Source: Tissierellia bacterium
GTDB lineage: Bacteria; Bacillota; Clostridia; Tissierellales; Peptoniphilaceae
Direction of reading: 5' to 3'
Length of the DNA: 64,000 bases
Assembly (NCBI GenBank): GCA_030537875.1
Contig: JAUNVC010000005.1
Coordinates: 1 to 64,000 of the forward strand
Positions 46,658 to 55,957 of this stretch are shown in pieces. The notes beneath the pieces are model-generated. The model was not told the DNA's origin. It worked only from the letters and a program-made list of their open reading frames with translations, and did not search any database. How positions within the stretch are numbered: position 1 is the stretch's first letter; each line of letters begins with the position of its first letter. The position numbers and the translations under genes are program-made.

Positions 46658-47563
46658 CTATATGATTCCTCGTATTTCATCTAGGCTTTGTATACCCTCT
46701 TTTTGACAAAAAGCTTCCATCCCATCAATGATTTCTACTGCGGCCGTAGGATTGGTTAGATTGGCCGTTCCAATTTGTAAAGTCGTGGCCCCTGCCATAA
46801 TAAATTCAATGGCACTTTCCCAACTATCGATTCCACCAATTCCCACCACAGGAATATCGACTCCCTTGGCTACTTCATAGACCATCCGAAGAGCGATGGG
46901 TCGAATGGCAGGCCCTGATAGTCCAGCGGTTTTATTATTGAACACGGTGCGACGTTTAAAGATATCTATGACCATGGCGTTGAAAGTGTTGACCAAACTC
47001 ACTGCATCGGCACCGGCTCCCTCTACCCTTTTGGCAAGCTCCACCAAGGTATAGGCATTGGGAGATAGTTTTACAATCATGGGTTTGCTGGTCAATGGTC
47101 GTACCTCGGAAACAACAAGTTCTGCATCTTCACAACGAATTCCAAAGGCCATCCCACCATGTTTCACGTTGGGACAAGAGATATTCAGCTCAATGGCATC
47201 CACATCCGTTGCGTCAAGTAACCGTATCCCTTCCTTGTAATCATCCAGAGTATTGCCCCCCAAATTGGCCACTACATAGTCGTTTAAATCTTGCATAACA
47301 TGGAGTTCTTCCTCTATAAAGTGATGGACTCCAGGATTTTGTAATCCTATGGAATTCATGATTCCAGAAGGTGTCTCCCATATACGAATTCCGTCATTTC
47401 CAGCCTTGGGATGCAAGGTCAATCCCTTGGATATGATGCCTCCCAAACGGCCTACATCCATGTAGGGAGAAAATTCTATCCCATAGCCAAAGGTGCCACT
47501 GGCTGTCATGATGGGGTTTTTTAAGGTGGTTCCCAAAAATTTGACTTCTAGTGTTTTGCTCAT
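46658..47563 (-). CDS. pyrD: Dihydroorotate dehydrogenase, class 1B catalytic subunit
   Basis: PyrDB oxidises dihydroorotate with NAD+ in a complex with PyrK. The 301-residue FMN protein has the catalytic Cys in LNISCPNVKHGG, and ASGTFGYG and VGIGGIDSWESA FMN-binding loops. Its ATG overlaps the pyrK TGA. The Cys base, rather than Ser, places it in class 1. Confidence 0.96.
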   Translation of the reverse strand: MSKTLEVKFLGTTLKNPIMTASGTFGYGIEFSPYMDVGRLGGIISKGLTLHPKAGNDGIRIWETPSGIMNSIGLQNPGVHHFIEEELHVMQDLNDYVVANLGGNTLDDYKEGIRLLDATDVDAIELNISCPNVKHGGMAFGIRCEDAELVVSEVRPLTSKPMIVKLSPNAYTLVELAKRVEGAGADAVSLVNTFNAMVIDIFKRRTVFNNKTAGLSGPAIRPIALRMVYEVAKGVDIPVVGIGGIDSWESAIEFIMAGATTLQIGTANLTNPTAAVEIIDGMEAFCQKEGIQSLDEIRGII

Positions 47564-48279
47564 AAGATCAGCTCCTTTGCATCAAACACAGGACCCTCTT
47601 TGCATATGCGAAGTCCTCCCTTATGGGTTCGTGTGTTACAGCTCAAACACGCCCCAAATCCACATCCCATTCTCGCCTCCAGAGATACTTCCAAATTGGC
47701 CTCTGGAAATTTTTTCATGGTGGCTACAATCATGGGCATGGGACCACATATGTATACCTTTTCATAGGCATTGGCGTCCAAAAGGTCGAGGGCATATCCT
47801 CGATATCCCTCCGATCCATCTTCCGTGGCAATATAAATTTCGTCCACATGCTCTCGAAACTCCTCGGTGTAATAAGAAGAAGAACGAAAGCCTGCGTAAA
47901 GGTCCGGCTTGGTCGGCAAATTTTTTGCCAAATAAAGCAGTGGTGCAATTCCAGCCGTTCCCGCAAACAGTGCCGTCTTCCCTTCCGTAATTCGAAATCC
48001 ATTGCCAAGGGGGCCAAAAAGTCCAATTTTATCTCCCGGCCTCATGGATTGCATCATGGCCGTACCACGGCCCAATACCTGAATGAGAAACACAATTCGG
48101 TCACCATCCACATCGGACACAGAAATGGGCCGTCCGAGGAGGGGATCGTTGGTTGTGTTAATTTTAAGCATATAAAACTGCCCTGGCTTTGCGGGGAATT
48201 CTCCCCGAAAGCTCAGAGTATATACTTCATCATTTAAATGTTGAATTGTTTCAATAGGAAACCATTTATAAGCCGACAC
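47560..48279 (-). CDS. pyrK: Dihydroorotate dehydrogenase electron-transfer subunit
   Basis: PyrK carries FAD and a 2Fe-2S cluster and passes electrons from PyrDB to NAD+. The 239-residue product has the FAD-binding RPISVSDVDG motif, a GTAGIAPLLYLA nucleotide-binding loop and the C-terminal cluster Cys residues in GCGFGACLSCNT ... ICKEGPVF. The start is GTG with AAGGAGG 6 nt upstream; that ribosome binding site lies within pyrF. Confidence 0.96.
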   Translation of the reverse strand: MSAYKWFPIETIQHLNDEVYTLSFRGEFPAKPGQFYMLKINTTNDPLLGRPISVSDVDGDRIVFLIQVLGRGTAMMQSMRPGDKIGLFGPLGNGFRITEGKTALFAGTAGIAPLLYLAKNLPTKPDLYAGFRSSSYYTEEFREHVDEIYIATEDGSEGYRGYALDLLDANAYEKVYICGPMPMIVATMKKFPEANLEVSLEARMGCGFGACLSCNTRTHKGGLRICKEGPVFDAKELIL

Positions 48280-49114
48280 GTAAATCCTCCTTCATGGATA
48301 ACACCGCATCTCTTGCAGCCTCATCAAAGGGCTTAGATGATTTTTCAAATGCACGAATAATTCCTCTCGAGGAGTTGACCACCCCACCATTGCCGTCTTG
48401 GAGTAATGTCAAAGCATCTGCTCCCTTTCCACCTTGGGCTCCATACCCAGGAACCAGAAAGAAGGTATCGGGAAATGCCTTACGGATAAATGCTCCTTCC
48501 CCCTCCACTGTATTGGTGGCTCCTATGACAAAACCAATGTTTCGATACCCACTTTTTCCTATTGTATTGCCATGCAATTTCTCCAAGGCACGACCCACAT
48601 GAATATACAGCGGTTCTCCATCGACTTCCAAACACTCAATGTCACGGCTTCCTGGGTTGGAAGTTTTGACGATGACAAAGAGTCCTTTGTCGTGCTTCTC
48701 CACATACTCCATATAGGGCTCGATACTATCCATCCCCATGTATGGATTGAGAGTCATGAGATCTCCTTCCATATCTCCTTCAAAGTAGGCTTTGGCATAC
48801 ATCCCTGCCGTGGAAGAAATATCCCCTCTCTTGACGTCATTGATAATCAGTGCACCCTCTTTCCTTAGATGCTCCAAGGTCCTCTGATAGGCACGTACTC
48901 CCTCCAACCCATAGGCTTCATAATAGGCCGCTTGGGGTTTATAGACGGCGACCAAATCCTTGGTTGCGTCAATGATCTTTTTATTAAAGGTGAAAATTGT
49001 CTCCTCAATGGACAGACCTCTTACTTCTTCTGGCATATGATCCATATGGGGATCGAGTCCTACACATATGGGGCCTTTCTTGGCCACTTCTGCAAACAAT
49101 CTATCCACGGACAT
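48266..49114 (-). CDS. pyrF: Orotidine 5'-phosphate decarboxylase, type 2
   Basis: PyrF decarboxylates OMP to UMP. The 282-residue length marks the longer type 2 group. The catalytic Asp/Lys array is in [20 protein letters not shown], and the phosphate-binding end is [11 protein letters not shown]. The ATG at 49114, preceded by GGTGGAAAG, is chosen over the ATG at 49144; it overlaps the end of pyrI by 14 nt. Confidence 0.96.
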   Translation of the reverse strand: MSVDRLFAEVAKKGPICVGLDPHMDHMPEEVRGLSIEETIFTFNKKIIDATKDLVAVYKPQAAYYEAYGLEGVRAYQRTLEHLRKEGALIINDVKRGDISSTAGMYAKAYFEGDMEGDLMTLNPYMGMDSIEPYMEYVEKHDKGLFVIVKTSNPGSRDIECLEVDGEPLYIHVGRALEKLHGNTIGKSGYRNIGFVIGATNTVEGEGAFIRKAFPDTFFLVPGYGAQGGKGADALTLLQDGNGGVVNSSRGIIRAFEKSSKPFDEAARDAVLSMKEDLRVGL

Positions 49115-49535
49115 GACTTTCCACCATATGATCACAATAGTCACAAGCGTAGGTTCCCGTATGCTTATCTACCAGTGAAAAGCTGTGGACGATGTCCCTT
49201 TCCAAGCTGGTAATACACCGGGGATTTTTACACTTGAGCACATCTTTTACTTGCTCCGGCAATTTCAAATTGATTTTTTTAACGATTTTTTCATCATCTA
49301 TAATATTGATTGTGATGCTGGGATCTAAAAAGCCCAATGCGGATAAATCCAAATCTATGACGTTTTCAATTTTTATGATGTCTTTTTTCCCAAATTTCTT
49401 GCTTTGTGCATTCATAATCAAGGCCACCGTATAATCTGCCTCCCGCAAACCGAGATAATCAAAAATTTTGATTCCAAGTCCTGCGTGGATATGATCAATT
49501 ACGATTCCTTTTTTTATGGAGTTAATGTTAAGCAT
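49101..49535 (-). CDS. pyrI: Aspartate carbamoyltransferase regulatory subunit
   Basis: PyrI binds nucleotides and gives allosteric control to the PyrB catalytic trimer. The 144-residue protein has the nucleotide-binding N-terminal domain (about 1-95) and a C4 zinc domain: Cys residues in KCKNPRC and ACDYCDH. It overlaps the end of pyrB by 8 nt. The presence of PyrI suggests a dodecameric, feedback-regulated ATCase. Confidence 0.96.
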   Translation of the reverse strand: MLNINSIKKGIVIDHIHAGLGIKIFDYLGLREADYTVALIMNAQSKKFGKKDIIKIENVIDLDLSALGFLDPSITINIIDDEKIVKKINLKLPEQVKDVLKCKNPRCITSLERDIVHSFSLVDKHTGTYACDYCDHMVESHVRG

Positions 49536-50457
49536 GGTCCACCCCCAACAATTTCATAATCAGTGCCATTCGAACAAACATTCCATTTTTTACTTGGCGG
49601 AAATACCAAGCTCTGGGATCATCATCGACTTCGTTGGCGATTTCATTGACTCTGGGTAAGGGGTGAAGAATGGCCAAATCCTCCTTGGCATGCTCCAACT
49701 TTTCCAAGTCAAGAATATAGGAATCCTTCAATCGTACATAATCCGCTTCGTTGAAAAATCTCTCCTTCTGTACTCTCGTCATGTAGAGAATATCCAAATC
49801 ATCTATGACTTCTTCCAGTCGTTCCACTTCTTTGTAAGAAATTCCTTTGGCATCTAAAATCGTTGACTTGATGTACTCCGGCACCCGTAGCTCCTCCGGT
49901 GAAATCAAAACAAATGTAATCCCTGTGTGGGCACTCATGGCTTTGATAAGAGAGTGAACCGTCCGCCCAAACTTCAAATCGCCACATAGACCAATCACCA
50001 GATTGTCTAGTCTCCCGTGGGCTTCACGGATGGTAAAGAGATCTGTCAATGTTTGGGTTGGGTGTTGATGTCCACCGTCACCGGCATTGATGAGAGGAAC
50101 GTAGGTATATGCACCGGCAAAGTTGGGTGCTCCTTCCTTGGGGTGACGCATGGTGATAATATCCGTATAGGAGCCAACCGTACGAATGGTGTCTCGTAAA
50201 CTCTCTCCCTTCGAAACAGAACTAGAGCCCGGCTCCGAGAAACCAATAACTTGACCGCCTAATCGTAACATTGCGGCCTCAAATGAAAAACGTGTTCTCG
50301 TGCTGGGCTCATAAAAAAGTGTTCCTAATAATTTACCGTCACAAACATGACAGAAGTCCGATGGTCTTTCTTTAATCTCTTGGGCAAGATCCATGACTTC
50401 ATCCAATTCCTTAACGGAAAAATCAGATGGGTCAATATAGTTTCTATCCTTTAACAT
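49528..50457 (-). CDS. pyrB: Aspartate carbamoyltransferase catalytic subunit
   Basis: PyrB condenses carbamoyl phosphate and aspartate, the committed step of pyrimidine synthesis. The 309-residue protein has the carbamoyl-phosphate motif [20 protein letters not shown] and the Asp-binding MTRVQKERF loop. The ATG at 50457 is preceded by AAGGAGG; the frame stays open upstream through the attenuator but without another ribosome binding site. It is first in the pyrB-I-F-K-D-E run; pyrC and carAB are not here. Confidence 0.97.
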   Translation of the reverse strand: MLKDRNYIDPSDFSVKELDEVMDLAQEIKERPSDFCHVCDGKLLGTLFYEPSTRTRFSFEAAMLRLGGQVIGFSEPGSSSVSKGESLRDTIRTVGSYTDIITMRHPKEGAPNFAGAYTYVPLINAGDGGHQHPTQTLTDLFTIREAHGRLDNLVIGLCGDLKFGRTVHSLIKAMSAHTGITFVLISPEELRVPEYIKSTILDAKGISYKEVERLEEVIDDLDILYMTRVQKERFFNEADYVRLKDSYILDLEKLEHAKEDLAILHPLPRVNEIANEVDDDPRAWYFRQVKNGMFVRMALIMKLLGVDHA

Positions 50458-50524
50458 ATACTCCTCCTTGCTTAAAAAAAATCCGATCCCCACGGAATCG
50501 GATACAGAATATGGGGTCGTCCAT
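50444..50524 (-). CDS. Possible pyrB leader peptide
   Basis: An ATG 14 nt after the -10 element opens a 26-codon ORF ([10 protein letters not shown]..., ending in VKG) that runs through the attenuator hairpin and its T-run and ends 14 nt inside pyrB, in a different frame. It has no Shine-Dalgarno site, and the 5' leader before it would be only about 8 nt. Its position recalls E. coli pyrL. Translation is unproven. Confidence 0.35.
   Translation of the reverse strand: MDDPIFCIRFRGDRIFFKQGGVYVKG
50474..50519 (-). promoter_or_regulatory. pyrB attenuator
   Basis: On the minus strand a 7-bp perfect stem ATCCGAT / ATCGGAT (50481-50503) followed by seven T forms a strong intrinsic terminator between promoter and pyrB. 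An upstream segment CGACCCCA (50512-50519) can pair with TGGGG-A-TCG (50484-50492, one bulged A), destroying the terminator. This is a terminator/antiterminator pair. The PyrR-binding consensus loop is not visible. Confidence 0.75.
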
Positions 50525-50537
50525 TTCTATCTAAATT

Positions 50538-50566
50538 ATTATATAGCAAAGAAATCTATCTGTCAA
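50538..50566 (-). promoter_or_regulatory. pyr operon promoter
   Basis: Perfect consensus TTGACA (50561-50566), 17-nt spacer and TATAAT (50538-50543) on the minus strand. It is divergent from the folT promoter 80 bp away. Confidence 0.9.
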
Positions 50567-50644
50567 GAAAAAACTTAAAAATTTTATTTTTTTATGCAGC
50601 CCCTTGCAAATCTGAAATAGAGAAACGAACCTTTCCTAGTTCCC

Positions 50645-50673
50645 TTGAATTTTACACCTAGGTATGCTATACT
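50645..50673 (+). promoter_or_regulatory. folT promoter
   Basis: TTGAAT (50645-50650), 17-nt spacer and TATACT (50668-50673) lie just upstream of the THF riboswitch. Confidence 0.7.
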
Positions 50674-50686
50674 CTATATGAAAATA

Positions 50687-50805
50687 ATAACAGAGTAGGT
50701 AATCTGCGTAAAGTGTTTGAGAATGGGACGTAGTCTCAAAACGAAGGAAATCCGCGACAGGTTATTGCGTCCGCTATTTTTACAATAGCTTCCTTTGTTC
50801 TGTTA
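50687..50805 (+). ncRNA. Tetrahydrofolate (THF) riboswitch with expression platform
   Basis: The segment contains the conserved THF aptamer blocks in order: AGAGTAGGTAAT, GCGTAAAGTG, GAATGGGACGT, ACGAAGG and GGTTATTGCGTCCGCT. Each matches the folT-type aptamer that binds reduced folates through a three-way junction and pseudoknot. Downstream, GCTATT/AATAGC (50773-50789) forms a hairpin that competes with the P1 closing stem, and ATAACAGA near 50687 can pair with TCTGTTAT (50799-50806). High THF should reduce folT expression. Whether control is at translation or termination is unclear, since the T-run after the hairpin is broken. Confidence 0.9.
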
Positions 50806-50825
50806 TATCTTAGGAGGTATTTTTA

Positions 50826-51794
50826 ATGGAAAAATTTAATGAAAAGCCAACCATCTTTCATGTGATATTGGCCATCGTTGCAGGGGTTTTCTCTTTCTTT
50901 CTCTTTACAAGAACGGCCAACCCCGCTTATCTCATCCCCTTGGGAGCCATCTTTTTAGCAGGTATCAACAGTGCCTTAAATGGTCTTTGGTTAGGTTTGG
51001 GAACTTCTTTATTGGGTTCTATCGGAGGGATTTGGTATCACCTAAATAAACTGGGACCTGTGCTCAGTCCATCCGATGATGCAGCAAAAATTGCGAAGAA
51101 GACTGCCACATTTTTAGAACGTCAGGCGGTGGTCGCAGATTACAAGATATGGATTATCCTAGGAATTGTGGCTTTTTCAATTCTTGCTCGCTATGCCTAC
51201 ATCAAATTGAGGGAGCAAAAAGAAGAGGAACCGGCCTTGGCGCAAAAGAAATCTACCTATAGTACCAAGACTCTCGTCTATGCTGCCGTCTTTGTAGCTC
51301 TTAGCGTTGCCATCAATTCTCTACGGATTGGGAATATAAGTTTTGGAGGATTCCCCATTATTTTTGGTGGATTTGCACTCGGACCCATCATGGGATTTAT
51401 CATTGGTTCCGTTGCCGATATTTTAGGATTTTTGATCCGTCCATCTTCCACCGGTGGATTCAATCCTCTCTTTATTCTTACTTCGGGACTCACAGGTCTT
51501 ATCCCCGTCTTTGTCTTACGGTTTATCCCTGTCAAAGACCGATTCAGTAATTTTGTAGCGATTTTGATATCCATCGCCATTGGGCAAATCATCACATCTG
51601 TCATCATGGTACCCATTTTCAGATATTGGCTCTATGCCCACCCTCTCTTGGTAACCATGGGTAATGCGGCAATAAAACAGCTCTACTCCGTTCCACTCTA
51701 TGCTCTCCTCTTCATCAACACGCAAAAGGTCATATTAAGAGAAGTCAACTTTAATATTCGCAAGATGAAAAAAACAAAATCACAAACCATATAA
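50826..51794 (+). CDS. folT: Folate ECF transporter substrate-binding subunit FolT with N-terminal extension
   Basis: FolT is the membrane S component that captures folates for an energy-coupling factor transporter. The core FolT domain is residues about 147-310, with five to six helices and the motif GGFALGPIMGFIIGSVADILGFLIRPSSTGGFNP. Residues about 1-130 are extra: four hydrophobic segments (near 11-28, 36-52, 55-70 and 106-126), then a charged linker (KLREQKEEEPALAQKK). S components are normally about 170-190 residues, so 322 is unusual. The THF riboswitch upstream confirms the folate link. ECF ATPases and EcfT are not in the window. Confidence 0.9.
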   Translation: MEKFNEKPTIFHVILAIVAGVFSFFLFTRTANPAYLIPLGAIFLAGINSALNGLWLGLGTSLLGSIGGIWYHLNKLGPVLSPSDDAAKIAKKTATFLERQAVVADYKIWIILGIVAFSILARYAYIKLREQKEEEPALAQKKSTYSTKTLVYAAVFVALSVAINSLRIGNISFGGFPIIFGGFALGPIMGFIIGSVADILGFLIRPSSTGGFNPLFILTSGLTGLIPVFVLRFIPVKDRFSNFVAILISIAIGQIITSVIMVPIFRYWLYAHPLLVTMGNAAIKQLYSVPLYALLFINTQKVILREVNFNIRKMKKTKSQTI

Positions 51795-51805
51795 ATGAAA
51801 TGATA

Positions 51806-51845
51806 AAATCCCAAGGCGTCACATCATAGGTCCTTGGGATTTTTT
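51806..51845. terminator. Bidirectional terminator between folT and the aminotransferase
   Basis: An 11-bp perfect stem AAATCCCAAGG / CCTTGGGATTT (51806-51842) is followed by T on the right and A-rich sequence on the left. The hairpin overlaps the last codons of the aminotransferase gene. Confidence 0.85.
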
Positions 51846-52594
51846 TGAATATATTGTATTTTATGATCTCTAAATAATTGGACAATTCTTCTTGGAAGGG
51901 TGGGATTAGGTAAAATCCTTCCACCCAAGGTATGGATATTGGTCACGTCCATCCCCGTTCCTGTGAGGAATCCTCCCTCCACTCTATGGAGTTCTCTGAC
52001 TCTGAGTTCTCTTTCTTTCCAAGGAATGTCGTTTTTTTCTAAAATATCTATGAGTTGTTTTTTTGTGATGCCTGGTAAGACTCCTTCCGAAGGCGGTGTG
52101 TATAAACAATCCTCCAGTACATAAAAGAAGTTAGAACGAGACCCTTCTCGAATCGTTCCTTCACTCAAGAGAAGCATTTCGAAGAGTCCTTCTTCCTTCA
52201 ATAGCTTTTGAACGCGCTCTTTGAAGGTTTTTCTGTAAATTTTTCGATTGGGAGCTTCTCTCACGTACTCCATGACACCTACGGCCACACCTTCTTGGCG
52301 TTCTTCATCGGTTTTTTCATCTACTTCTATGGAAGTGACATACACATCATTGCTCGACAGGTCTAAAACGACCATCACCGAAATGGGATCGTCTCCTTGA
52401 GGAACCATATCCAAGGATTGAACCATTTTTTGAAAAAAGGCTTCCTTTCCCCCGATTTTTAGATTTCTTTTCAATCGCGATAGATGGTCCTCTCGAAAGA
52501 GATAAACGCCATTTTCCCTGCGTAAAACTTCATATATGCCCTCTTGAGGATGGACCATCCTCCCCTTTTCTTGTGTTCCGTTTTTTATAAACAT
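51824..52594 (-). CDS. Class IV aminotransferase (possible aminodeoxychorismate lyase)
   Basis: This 256-residue PLP enzyme belongs to the BCAT/D-amino-acid transaminase/PabC fold group. It shows the PLP-Lys region APNRKIYRKTFKERV and the EMLLLSEGTIREGSRSNFFYV motif, then GVLPGITKKQLIDI. The ATG at 52594 follows TAGGTGG and lies 7 nt after cls. It could be PabC (4-aminobenzoate for folate), which would fit the adjacent folT, but class IV specificities cannot be separated by eye; pabA and pabB are not adjacent. Confidence 0.75.
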   Translation of the reverse strand: MFIKNGTQEKGRMVHPQEGIYEVLRRENGVYLFREDHLSRLKRNLKIGGKEAFFQKMVQSLDMVPQGDDPISVMVVLDLSSNDVYVTSIEVDEKTDEERQEGVAVGVMEYVREAPNRKIYRKTFKERVQKLLKEEGLFEMLLLSEGTIREGSRSNFFYVLEDCLYTPPSEGVLPGITKKQLIDILEKNDIPWKERELRVRELHRVEGGFLTGTGMDVTNIHTLGGRILPNPTLPRRIVQLFRDHKIQYIQKNPKDL

Positions 52595-52601
52595 AATCCA
52601 C

Positions 52602-54053
52602 CTATAAAAGTGGAGCAAAGAGTCGAGAAATGCTCTCTTTTATCTTTGCCCGTTTTCCCCTCTTCTGATATACTTCTGGTGTTACTTCTGTACAGCTATC
52701 TTGCAAGTCCTGTAAAAATCGTTGGGCAAATTTCTGTGTAGTTTCTTTATCGTACACAAAGGCGTTGGCCTCGAAATTCAAACTAAAGGATCGAACATCC
52801 ATATTGGCGGTACCGACAGAGACGACGGTGTCGTCCATAATCATAACCTTGGCGTGTTGAAACCCCTTTTGGTATAGATAACACTTGCATCCAGCCCGCA
52901 TCAATTCTCCGGCAAAGCTCAAACTGGCCCAAAAGACGAAGGGGTGATCCCCCTTAAAGGGTAACATAATCCTCACATCCACTCCCGATAGAGAGGCAAT
53001 TTTCAAAGATTCTAGAATGGAATCATCGGGAATAAAGTAGGGAGTTTCGATGAAAATTCTCTTTTTTGCAGCCATAATCATCTTTGCATAGCCGTCACGA
53101 ATGCTGGGCCAATAACTGTCAGGACCGCTGGTGACCACTTGACAAAGTCCTTTTCCCTCAAAGGAAGCATTGGGTATGGATTGAAATTCAACCCTCTTTC
53201 CACCGGCGGCGAAATTAAAGTCCATTTCAAAACGAAGCTGTAAATCTCGAACAGCAGATCCTTCAATAATGAGAGCTGCATCTCGCCAAGATGCAAAGTC
53301 CTTTCCTCCATCAATGTATTCATCTCCCACATTGAATCCTCCAATGTAGCCCTTTTCACCATCTATGACACAAATCTTTCTATGGTTTCGATAATTCATA
53401 CGGGGGGACACATAGGGAATAAAAAAGGGAAAGAAGATCTCCGTTTCCACTCCACCTTCTCTCAATCTTTTGATGGCTTTTTTTCTCAAACCTCTTCCAC
53501 CCATGCCATCGATGAGTAACTTGACATCCAAACCTTCTCGTTTCTTTTGTAACAACAAATCTATGAGCTGGTTCCCAATTCTATCACAACGCATGATATA
53601 GGTTTGAAAATAGATGAAACGTCTGGCATTGCGAATATCTTCCAGGAGACATTTAAAATTTTCCTCTCCACTAAAAATAGGCGAAAATCGATTGTCCTTG
53701 GTAAGAACCGAGTCTGAGTTCAATAGATGCATCCGAATGAGATCAGCAATATATTGAGGGGTTTCCTTTTCCTCCACAAAAGAACCGGAATCCAGTTGTT
53801 GTTTTAGTCTTTCGATTGCTGTAGCCTTTAATTTGTCTTTGGCTGTTTTGTCACTAAATAGCTTTTGTTTTCGAAAGTCTCGACCAAGCCAAAGATACAA
53901 TAAAAAGCCAATGCCCGGTAAAAATACCAAGGTCATAATCCACATCCATGTGGACTTTGGATTTCTTCTCTCTCCAACCACCACTAAGATTGCCAAAATA
54001 ATGTTCAGCCATAACAAGCTGGCCAAAATATGAGAAAGTTTGATTCCCAGCAT
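52602..54053 (-). CDS. cls: Cardiolipin synthase
   Basis: Cls condenses two phosphatidylglycerols to cardiolipin at the membrane. The 483-residue protein has two N-terminal helices (about 7-25 and 37-54) and two phospholipase-D HKD motifs: NHRKICVIDGEKGYIGG and QHAKVMIMDDTVVSVGTANMD. Spacing fits bacterial Cls. It lies 3 nt after typA and 7 nt before the aminotransferase start. Confidence 0.95.
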   Translation of the reverse strand: MLGIKLSHILASLLWLNIILAILVVVGERRNPKSTWMWIMTLVFLPGIGFLLYLWLGRDFRKQKLFSDKTAKDKLKATAIERLKQQLDSGSFVEEKETPQYIADLIRMHLLNSDSVLTKDNRFSPIFSGEENFKCLLEDIRNARRFIYFQTYIMRCDRIGNQLIDLLLQKKREGLDVKLLIDGMGGRGLRKKAIKRLREGGVETEIFFPFFIPYVSPRMNYRNHRKICVIDGEKGYIGGFNVGDEYIDGGKDFASWRDAALIIEGSAVRDLQLRFEMDFNFAAGGKRVEFQSIPNASFEGKGLCQVVTSGPDSYWPSIRDGYAKMIMAAKKRIFIETPYFIPDDSILESLKIASLSGVDVRIMLPFKGDHPFVFWASLSFAGELMRAGCKCYLYQKGFQHAKVMIMDDTVVSVGTANMDVRSFSLNFEANAFVYDKETTQKFAQRFLQDLQDSCTEVTPEVYQKRGKRAKIKESISRLFAPLL

Positions 54054-54056
54054 GTT

Positions 54057-55865
54057 CTATCTCCTACTTTTGTACCTCTGTTGATTATTGAGTATTTTCT
54101 TTCGTACTCGAATATTCATTGGGGTTACCTCAATGAGTTCGTCGTCTTCAATAAATTCTAAGGCTTCCTCTAAGGACATATTTTTTGGAGGAACCAAGCG
54201 AAGGTTTTCATCACTACCCGCAGCACGCATATTGGTCTGTTGCTTTTTCCGTCCCACATTGACTTCCATATCTAAACCCTTGGGGTTTTCTCCAATGACC
54301 ATTCCCTCATACACATCCACGCCCGGTCCAATGAATAAGTTGCCCCTTTCTTGGGCTTGATATAGACCATAGGTGGTGCTTACCGTGGTTTCATAGGCAA
54401 TAATACTTCCCATTTGACGCTTGGGAATCTCTCCCTTATAAGGTTCGTAGGCCTTGAAAATCGAGTTGATAATTCCCTCTCCACGAGTATCTGTTAAAAA
54501 TTCCTGTCGATAGCCAATCAAACCTCGCGCTGGAATCTCAAAAACAAGTCGAGAATATCCTCCACGAGATTCGGTCATGTTAACAAGTTCTCCCTTTCGC
54601 TGTCCGAGTTTATCCATGATGCTTCCGATATAGGCTTGATCCACATCAATGGTGACCGTCTCAATGGGTTCTAATTTTTTTCCTCTATCATCATATTTCA
54701 TCAAAACCTGTGGTTTGGAAACTTGGAACTCATATCCTTCCCGTCGCATGGTTTCAATCAAGACGGAAAGATGGAGTTCTCCCCTGCCCTTAACCAAAAA
54801 TGCATCGGTACTATCTGTTTCCTCCACTCGCATACTTACGTTGGTTTCAACTTCTTTAAAAAGGCGATTTCTCAAATGTCTTGAGGTTAAATACTTTCCT
54901 TCCTTGCCGGCAAAGGGAGAATTGTTTACAGAAAATGTCATGGCGATGGTGGGCTCAGAAATTTTAACAAATTCCAAAGCCTTAGCTCCATCCATGGTGA
55001 GCGTATCTCCAATTTGAATATCTTCAATACCACAAATGGCGACAATATCTCCCGAGTGGGCTTCTTGTACGGTCTTTCTTCCGAGGCCAACAAACTCATA
55101 AAGTCCACTGATCTTTGCCTTGACCTTTCGACTTGGGTCCGCTGCATTTAAAATGGTCACCTCATCCTTATCGTGAAGTACCCCACTCTCAAGCTTCCCG
55201 ATACCGATTCTACCCAAGTATTCACTATAATCAATGGTCGATACCAACAAAGTCAAATCATCTTCGTCTTTGGAAGCCGGTGCAGGAATGAACTCCAAGA
55301 TGGTTTCAAATAAATCCATCATATTTTCTGGTAATTCCAATGCAGAAAAACCAGCGATACCGTCTTTGGCAGAAGCAAATAAAAAGGGTGCTTCCAATTG
55401 CTTATCGTTGGCCCCAAGCTCGATGAATAAATCAAGGACTTCATCAATCACTTCGTCGGGACGAGCATCCTTTCGGTCAATCTTATTGATGATAACAATT
55501 ACATTGAGATCCAGTTCAAAGGCTTTTTTCAATACAAACTTGGTCTGCGGCATGGGTCCTTCGTAGGCATCTACCAACAAAAGAACTCCCCCCACCATTT
55601 TTAGAACCCGCTCCACTTCTCCACCGAAATCAGCGTGTCCTGGGGTGTCAATAATATTTATTTTCGTATCTTTATAATAGACGGAGGCGTTTTTGCTAGT
55701 AATGGTAATGCCCCGCTCCTTTTCCAATTCATTGGAATCCATAACTCTCTCTTCCACCACTTGATTTTTACGAAACGTTCCCGTTTGTTTCAACATGGAA
55801 TCAACCAAGGTGGTTTTCCCGTGGTCTACGTGAGCAATGATGGCTATATTTCTTATATCTTTCAT
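54057..55865 (-). CDS. typA: Ribosome-associated GTPase TypA/BipA
   Basis: TypA is a translational GTPase that aids 50S assembly and stress growth. The 602-residue protein has G1 [12 protein letters not shown], the switch I RGITI segment, G3 [11 protein letters not shown] and G4 NKIDRKDA, then EF-G-like domains 2, 3 and 5 and the TypA-specific C-terminal domain ([18 protein letters not shown]). It has its own promoter. Confidence 0.97.
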   Translation of the reverse strand: MKDIRNIAIIAHVDHGKTTLVDSMLKQTGTFRKNQVVEERVMDSNELEKERGITITSKNASVYYKDTKINIIDTPGHADFGGEVERVLKMVGGVLLLVDAYEGPMPQTKFVLKKAFELDLNVIVIINKIDRKDARPDEVIDEVLDLFIELGANDKQLEAPFLFASAKDGIAGFSALELPENMMDLFETILEFIPAPASKDEDDLTLLVSTIDYSEYLGRIGIGKLESGVLHDKDEVTILNAADPSRKVKAKISGLYEFVGLGRKTVQEAHSGDIVAICGIEDIQIGDTLTMDGAKALEFVKISEPTIAMTFSVNNSPFAGKEGKYLTSRHLRNRLFKEVETNVSMRVEETDSTDAFLVKGRGELHLSVLIETMRREGYEFQVSKPQVLMKYDDRGKKLEPIETVTIDVDQAYIGSIMDKLGQRKGELVNMTESRGGYSRLVFEIPARGLIGYRQEFLTDTRGEGIINSIFKAYEPYKGEIPKRQMGSIIAYETTVSTTYGLYQAQERGNLFIGPGVDVYEGMVIGENPKGLDMEVNVGRKKQQTNMRAAGSDENLRLVPPKNMSLEEALEFIEDDELIEVTPMNIRVRKKILNNQQRYKSRR

Positions 55866-55883
55866 TCAATCATCTCCTCTTCT

Positions 55884-55912
55884 ATTATATTGAGTTTTTC
55901 TGATAAAATCAA
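55884..55912 (-). promoter_or_regulatory. typA promoter
   Basis: TTGATT (55907-55912), 17-nt spacer and TATAAT (55884-55889) on the minus strand, 19 nt upstream of typA. Confidence 0.7.
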
Positions 55913-55929
55913 TAAATGTATTCTACAAA

Positions 55930-55950
55930 TAAAAAAAGCCCCGCAGGACT
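55930..55950 (-). terminator. Terminator after the HATPase gene
   Basis: On the minus strand AGTCC-TGCG-GGGCT (55937-55950, one G-U pair) is followed by seven T. Confidence 0.7.
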
Positions 55951-55957
55951 TCCGAGT

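Noticed and set aside
47623..48237. 204-codon plus-strand ORF antisense to pyrK
   Set aside because: pyrK is complete with clear motifs. The antisense frame has no ribosome binding site and no recognisable domain.
50531..50543. AATTT after the pyrB -10 as a site of UTP-dependent reiterative transcription, as in E. coli pyrBI
   Set aside because: AATTT lies 0-5 nt after TATAAT, too close to be the transcription start.
50444..50543. PyrR-binding loop in the pyrB leader
   Set aside because: The ARUCCNGNGAGGYU consensus is not found in the 90-nt leader; only a terminator and a simple alternative helix are visible.
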